Shown piece by piece: positions 60,575-64,000 of a stretch of 64,000 nt of DNA. The stretch spans positions 50,871 through 114,870 of the forward strand of contig JBOFGV010000095.1 in the NCBI GenBank assembly GCA_051649305.1, given 5' to 3'. This DNA is from JADCCX01 sp051649305. Lineage in GTDB: Bacteria > Pseudomonadota > Alphaproteobacteria > Rhizobiales > Beijerinckiaceae. The position numbers and the translations under genes are program-made. Positions within the stretch are counted from its first letter, which is position 1. Each line of letters starts with the position of its first letter. The notes below the pieces were generated by a model, which worked only from the letters and a program-made list of their open reading frames with translations, ran no database searches and was not told the origin of the DNA.

Positions 60575-61051
60575 ATGAATCATTCTCTTGATCTTGACGA
60601 TACAGACATGCGCATTCTGTCTGTCATTCAGACCGATGCCAGTCTCAGCACTGTTGAGGTGGCGGAAAAAGTAGGGCTTTCGCAGGCTCCCTGCTGGCGA
60701 CGCATCCGCCGTATGGAAGATGCCGGCATCATTTTGGGCAGAGTAACGCTTCTCGATCGCAACAAGGTTGGCTTGCCCGTCATGATCTTTGCACAGATCA
60801 AGCTCTCGGTGCATGGCAGTTCAACACTGCCCGAGTTTGATGCCGCCATTCGCGCCTTCCCGGAAGTGGTGGAATGCTACACACTGATGGGACAGACGGA
60901 TTATCTGCTAAAGATTATCGTGCCCAGCGTGGAGGCTTACGAAAAGTTCTTTCGTGAAAAGCTGTCTCAATTGCCTGCTGTGCGGGAAACCAATTCAGCG
61001 ATTGCGCTTTCGGAGATCAAGAATACGACGGTTCTGCAACTGTCGAAATAG
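60575..61051 (+). CDS. Lrp/AsnC-family transcriptional regulator
   Basis: 158 residues from MNHSLDLDDT (ATG 60575; an ATG at 60551 is possible). N-terminal winged-type HTH: LDDTDMRILSVIQTDASLS, VAEKVGLSQAPCWRRI and the AsnC/RAM domain AQIKLSVHGSS, EVVECYTLMGQTDYLLKIIVPS. Forms octamers and senses amino acids or related metabolites. Divergent from the thiolase operon, so it very likely controls it; the small-molecule ligand is unknown. Confidence 0.92.
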   Translation: MNHSLDLDDTDMRILSVIQTDASLSTVEVAEKVGLSQAPCWRRIRRMEDAGIILGRVTLLDRNKVGLPVMIFAQIKLSVHGSSTLPEFDAAIRAFPEVVECYTLMGQTDYLLKIIVPSVEAYEKFFREKLSQLPAVRETNSAIALSEIKNTTVLQLSK

Positions 61052-61186
61052 TGCCAGTCTTGTGCACACAAACACAACCCGGCACGCATTTGATATGCTG
61101 CACGCAATAACATAGAAATTTGCCCTTCATTTCTAAACCAATTTAGCGCTTCATTAACCGTCCTTCTTCATAGACTGGAAAGGTTG

Positions 61187-62437
61187 ATGAACGGTCATGG
61201 GCTTTTTATGCGCAGATTTTTTGAAAGACTTCTGAAGCGCAAATCGAGCGATGCTGATGCGCATACTCCAGAAACTGCAATGCATGCAGAGCTCAAGGCA
61301 TCGCGTGAGCGCATCACCCTGCTTGAGAACGTGCTCAATGCAGCCCCTCTGACAGTTGCGGTTTATGACAAGAATGATGTCATTGTACATCATAACAAAC
61401 AGTATGAATTTTTCTACAGAGACATCTGGAGCAAACTTCCGCCCGTTTTTTCCTATTCTGACCTTGTAAGAGCCAATTTGATCCACAAACAATTTGCCGG
61501 TGACATTGAGGCAGAGATTAAGAGCAAACTAGCACTGCATCACGAAGGTTCAGGGAAAGCCGAGGAACGGAAGCTTGGGGATGGAACCTGGTGGCGTGTC
61601 ACCAAGCATCGCCTGCCTGATGGTACCAGCAGTGGATTTGCCATTGATATAACCGAACTAAAGAATCGCGAAATGCAACTCAACACCAACAGGGTTGCCT
61701 TCGAGGCACTTGTCCGGGAAACAGTCCCGCAGGCCATCAACGCGTTTATGGATGCTTCTCATCACCTCCATGCTTCATCCCAGAAAATGCGCGTGCTTGC
61801 GGATGATACGTCGACGCGTGCAGCATCCACCGGTGTGTCCGCTGAGGAGCTGTCCTCAACCATTCATCATGTCGCCGACAATACAGCTAAAACCGCCAAC
61901 ACTGCGGCCTCTTTCCGCGATGATGTAGAGGGCATGGAAAGGCAGATGGTTGCGCTGGCAGAAGCCCTGCAAAAGGTCAGCAGCTTTGCCGATCTGATTG
62001 GTGGCATTGCTGCGCAAACCAATCTTCTGGCCCTGAATGCCACCATCGAGGCAGCGCGCGCGGGTGAAGCCGGGCGTGGCTTTGCGGTTGTTGCCGCCGA
62101 GGTAAAGTCTCTGTCGCAGCAGACCAGTCAGGCCACAATCGAGATTTCAGAACAGGTCAATATCGTTCAAAAACACATGACAGACGCCCACAGCACAACG
62201 GGGCGTATTCTGAACTCGGTGCAGGAAATCTCAACGATGTCGCGTGAGATCGCGAGCAGTGTTGAGCAGCAGCGATCAACTGCAGAGCTTGTTTCCAGAG
62301 ACATGAGCGCCGTTGTTGACGCCAGCCGTCAGACAGGAGATGCCGCCGAGCATCTTACCGGCATTGTCAAAACCGTGGAGCATACGGCCGAGAAACTGAA
62401 GTCAACGGTTGATGCTGCACTGTTGAAGGTGGCTTGA
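61187..62437 (+). CDS. Soluble PAS-containing methyl-accepting chemotaxis-type protein
   Basis: 416 residues from MNGHGLFMRR (ATG 61187; the ATG at 61208 is an alternative). No transmembrane helix: a PAS domain with LENVLNAAPLTVAVYDKNDVI, then a coiled region and a receptor signalling domain with the hairpin tip (GGIAAQTNLLALNATIEAARA and FAVVAAEVKSL in parts). It should signal from the cytosol through CheA/CheW to flagella or another output. No che genes are near. The PAS could bind heme or flavin, or sense a metabolite. Confidence 0.88.
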   Translation: MNGHGLFMRRFFERLLKRKSSDADAHTPETAMHAELKASRERITLLENVLNAAPLTVAVYDKNDVIVHHNKQYEFFYRDIWSKLPPVFSYSDLVRANLIHKQFAGDIEAEIKSKLALHHEGSGKAEERKLGDGTWWRVTKHRLPDGTSSGFAIDITELKNREMQLNTNRVAFEALVRETVPQAINAFMDASHHLHASSQKMRVLADDTSTRAASTGVSAEELSSTIHHVADNTAKTANTAASFRDDVEGMERQMVALAEALQKVSSFADLIGGIAAQTNLLALNATIEAARAGEAGRGFAVVAAEVKSLSQQTSQATIEISEQVNIVQKHMTDAHSTTGRILNSVQEISTMSREIASSVEQQRSTAELVSRDMSAVVDASRQTGDAAEHLTGIVKTVEHTAEKLKSTVDAALLKVA

Positions 62438-62479
62438 GGTCTGTTAAGCCTAAGACCTCGCTCAAGGGGAGCTTTTGAG

Positions 62480-62606
62480 CTTTGTGCGTCCTTCGAGGCT
62501 TTGCTGCGCAAAGCACCTCAGGAAGAGGAAAATCGAGTATTGCAAACCACAGATCTTCCTCATGCTGAGGTGCGGGCCGAAGGCGAGCGTCGAAGCACGC
62601 ACAAAG
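62480..62606. repeat. Dispersed long palindromic repeat (GTGCGTCCTTCGAGG type)
   Basis: The left half (CTTTGTGCGTCCTTCGAGGC, CTGCGC, GCACCTCAGGAAGAGG) and right half (CCTCATGCTGAGGTGCG, GAGCGTCGAAGCACGCACAAAG, in parts) are imperfect inverted copies about 30-50 bp long. Elements like this with a GTGCTTCGA/CACCTCAG core are scattered through Hyphomicrobiales genomes. Lies between the MCP gene and groEL. Confidence 0.75.
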
Positions 62607-62631
62607 CTTGTGCAACCGGTAAGCGAATGAA

Positions 62632-62660
62632 ACAAAAAGGGCGGCCCGAGAGCCGCCCTT
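62632..62660 (-). terminator. Rho-independent terminator of groEL
   Basis: GGGCGGC (62639-62645) pairs with GCCGCCC (62652-62658); read on the minus strand the hairpin is followed by TTTTTGTTT. It lies 25 bp past the groEL stop. Confidence 0.85.
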
Positions 62661-62685
62661 TCATTATTCTGCACGAATGGATTCC

Positions 62686-64000
62686 TTAGAAATCCATGCC
62701 GCCCATGCCACCGCCGCCGCCTGGCATTGGCATCGGTGAATCCTTCTTCGGAGCGTCTGCAATCATGCACTCTGTCATGATCAGCAGGCCGGCCACCGAA
62801 GCTGCATCCTGGATGGCTGTGCGCACGACCTTGGTTGGGTCGATGATACCCATCTTCATCATGTCGCCGTACTCGCCGGTCTGGGCGTTGTAGCCGTAGG
62901 AGTAGGCTGCGTTCTCAAGCAGCTTGCCAACGATTACAGGAGCATCATCACCGGCGTTGTCGATGATCTGACGGGCAGGAGCCGAGAGAGCGCGACGCAC
63001 GATCTCGATGCCTGTCTTCTGATCATCGTTGGCTGTCTTCAGCTTGGCAACCGAGGCGATGGCGCGGAGCAGTGCAACGCCGCCGCCTGGCAGCACGCCT
63101 TCTTCCACAGCCGCGCGGGTTGCGTTGAGCGCATCGTCCACACGGTCCTTCTTTTCCTTCACTTCGATTTCCGTTGCACCACCAACGCGGATGACAGCGA
63201 CGCCGCCAGCCAGTTTGGCCAGACGCTCCTGCAGCTTCTCGCGGTCATAGTCCGAGGTTGTTTCCTCGATCTGTGCCTTGATCTGTGCAACGCGGGCTTC
63301 GATTTCTTTCTTCTTGCCAGCGCCTGAAACGATCGTGGTGTTTTCCTTTTCGATGCGGATCTTCTTCGCACGGCCAAGGTCCTTGATTGTGATGTTCTCG
63401 AGCTTGATGCCCAGATCTTCCGCAATCATGTTGCCGCCTGTGAGGATCGCGAGATCTTCCAGCATCGCCTTGCGACGATCACCGAAGCCTGGAGCCTTGA
63501 CAGCAGCGATCTTGAGGCCGCCACGCAGCTTGTTCACAACGAGGGTTGCAAGCGCTTCGCCTTCCACGTCTTCCGCGATGATCAGGAGCGGCTTGCCGGT
63601 CTGAACAACGGTTTCGAGGATTGGCAGCATGGGCTGGAGCGAAGAGAGCTTCTTCTCGTGAATGAGGATGTAGGGATCCTCGAGTTCAGCAATCATCTTT
63701 TCAGCGTTGGTGATGAAGTATGGCGAGAGGTAGCCACGGTCGAACTGCATGCCTTCAACAACATCGAGTTCTGTGTCGGCTGTCTTGGCTTCTTCAACAG
63801 TGATGACGCCTTCGTTGCCAACCTTCTGCATGGCTTCCGAAATCATCTTGCCGACGGATGCATCACCGTTGGCGGAGATTGTGCCAACCTGCGCCACTTC
63901 GGCGTTGGATGTCACTTTCTTCGAGTTCTTTTTGAGGTCTGCAACGATGGCTTCAACAGCGATGTCGATACCACGCTTCAGGTCCATCGGGTTCATGCCG
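62686..64000 (-). CDS. groEL: Chaperonin GroEL, C-terminal part
   Basis: The gene runs off the right edge; about the last 437 codons are present. They include GMNPMDLKRGID (near residue 110 of the whole chain), VEEAKTADTELDVVEGM, the apical and equatorial regions with VKAPGFGDRRK and AGDDAPVIVGK, and the flexible Gly/Met tail GGGGMGGMDF. GroEL folds proteins with GroES and ATP. No mutation of key sites is seen. The promoter and groES must lie beyond the window. Confidence 0.96.
   Translation of the reverse strand, partial: GMNPMDLKRGIDIAVEAIVADLKKNSKKVTSNAEVAQVGTISANGDASVGKMISEAMQKVGNEGVITVEEAKTADTELDVVEGMQFDRGYLSPYFITNAEKMIAELEDPYILIHEKKLSSLQPMLPILETVVQTGKPLLIIAEDVEGEALATLVVNKLRGGLKIAAVKAPGFGDRRKAMLEDLAILTGGNMIAEDLGIKLENITIKDLGRAKKIRIEKENTTIVSGAGKKKEIEARVAQIKAQIEETTSDYDREKLQERLAKLAGGVAVIRVGGATEIEVKEKKDRVDDALNATRAAVEEGVLPGGGVALLRAIASVAKLKTANDDQKTGIEIVRRALSAPARQIIDNAGDDAPVIVGKLLENAAYSYGYNAQTGEYGDMMKMGIIDPTKVVRTAIQDAASVAGLLIMTECMIADAPKKDSPMPMPGGGGGMGGMDF

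Noticed and set aside
1..64000. tRNA genes, rRNA, CRISPR arrays, prophage or insertion sequences
   Set aside because: No tRNA-like cloverleaf ends, no regularly spaced direct repeats with spacers, no transposase, integrase or phage structural protein was seen anywhere in the window.

Overview
The window is a gene-dense piece of an alphaproteobacterial chromosome, most likely from the order Hyphomicrobiales (Rhizobiales). The order call rests on gene content and arrangement rather than a database search. Pointers are a DUF1476 gene divergent from purC, fabA-fabB-fabI in tandem, zapA preceded by a DUF4164-type gene, the DUF4169 plus ribbon-helix-helix pair near fumC, a class A RNase P RNA, an SOS box of the GAAC-N7-GAAC type before ssb, and GC-rich intergenic palindromic repeats typical of this order. 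About 68 protein genes, one clear frameshifted gene and one RNA gene were read; I saw no tRNA, rRNA, CRISPR array, insertion sequence or prophage.

Layout. 1-10 kb: 5' part of rsmI divergent from a penicillin-binding-protein-activator-type lipoprotein gene; a four-gene minus-strand operon led by a Tat-exported FAD oxidase with three unrecognised membrane proteins; an alpha/beta hydrolase, an HNH nuclease, oligoendopeptidase F and a CPBP protease. 10-19 kb: a Doc toxin with an AbrB-type antitoxin, SOS-controlled ssb, nadE, a haloacid dehalogenase, a class IV aminotransferase with a PaiB-like protein, an orphan TadG-like protein, an amidase, two glycine-zipper lipoproteins and an EamA exporter. 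19-28 kb: rnpB, a CoA-ligase-like protein, zapA, a short-chain dehydrogenase, a sugar-acid dehydratase of the IlvD/Edd family, a carboxylesterase, then a small accessory patch (an unknown gene, ParDE, a broken BrnA-like gene, dispersed repeats) and an HpcH-type aldolase. 28-41 kb: purC, fabA-fabB-fabI-ligA, a Bcr/CflA exporter, aminopeptidase P, two tiny proteins with their own terminator, prmA, a small pilin-like membrane protein, a thioesterase and a GlcD-type oxidase. 41-51 kb: a large AsmA protein; fumC separated from its usual small partners by an SMI1/KNR4 gene and an orphan CcdA; opgH followed by a Tat-exported protein of unknown function. 51-64 kb: a PNPOx-like protein, SDR plus hutD, prpE, gshA, a coupled operon (thiolase, acyl-CoA ligase, two PPC/DUF296 proteins) divergent from an Lrp-type regulator, a soluble chemotaxis receptor, and the 3' part of groEL.

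Most genes are housekeeping: type II fatty-acid synthesis, purine, NAD, glutathione and fumarate metabolism, DNA replication and repair, protein folding. The parts that look least described are the thiolase/ligase/DUF296-pair operon, in which the second DUF296 protein has lost its metal ligands; the opgH-linked Tat protein; the Tat FAD-oxidase membrane operon; and the pair of tiny proteins at 37.4-37.8 kb, which has an upstream dyad and a private terminator. Coordinates and start codons come from direct reading; family calls come from recognised motifs, and no search was run.
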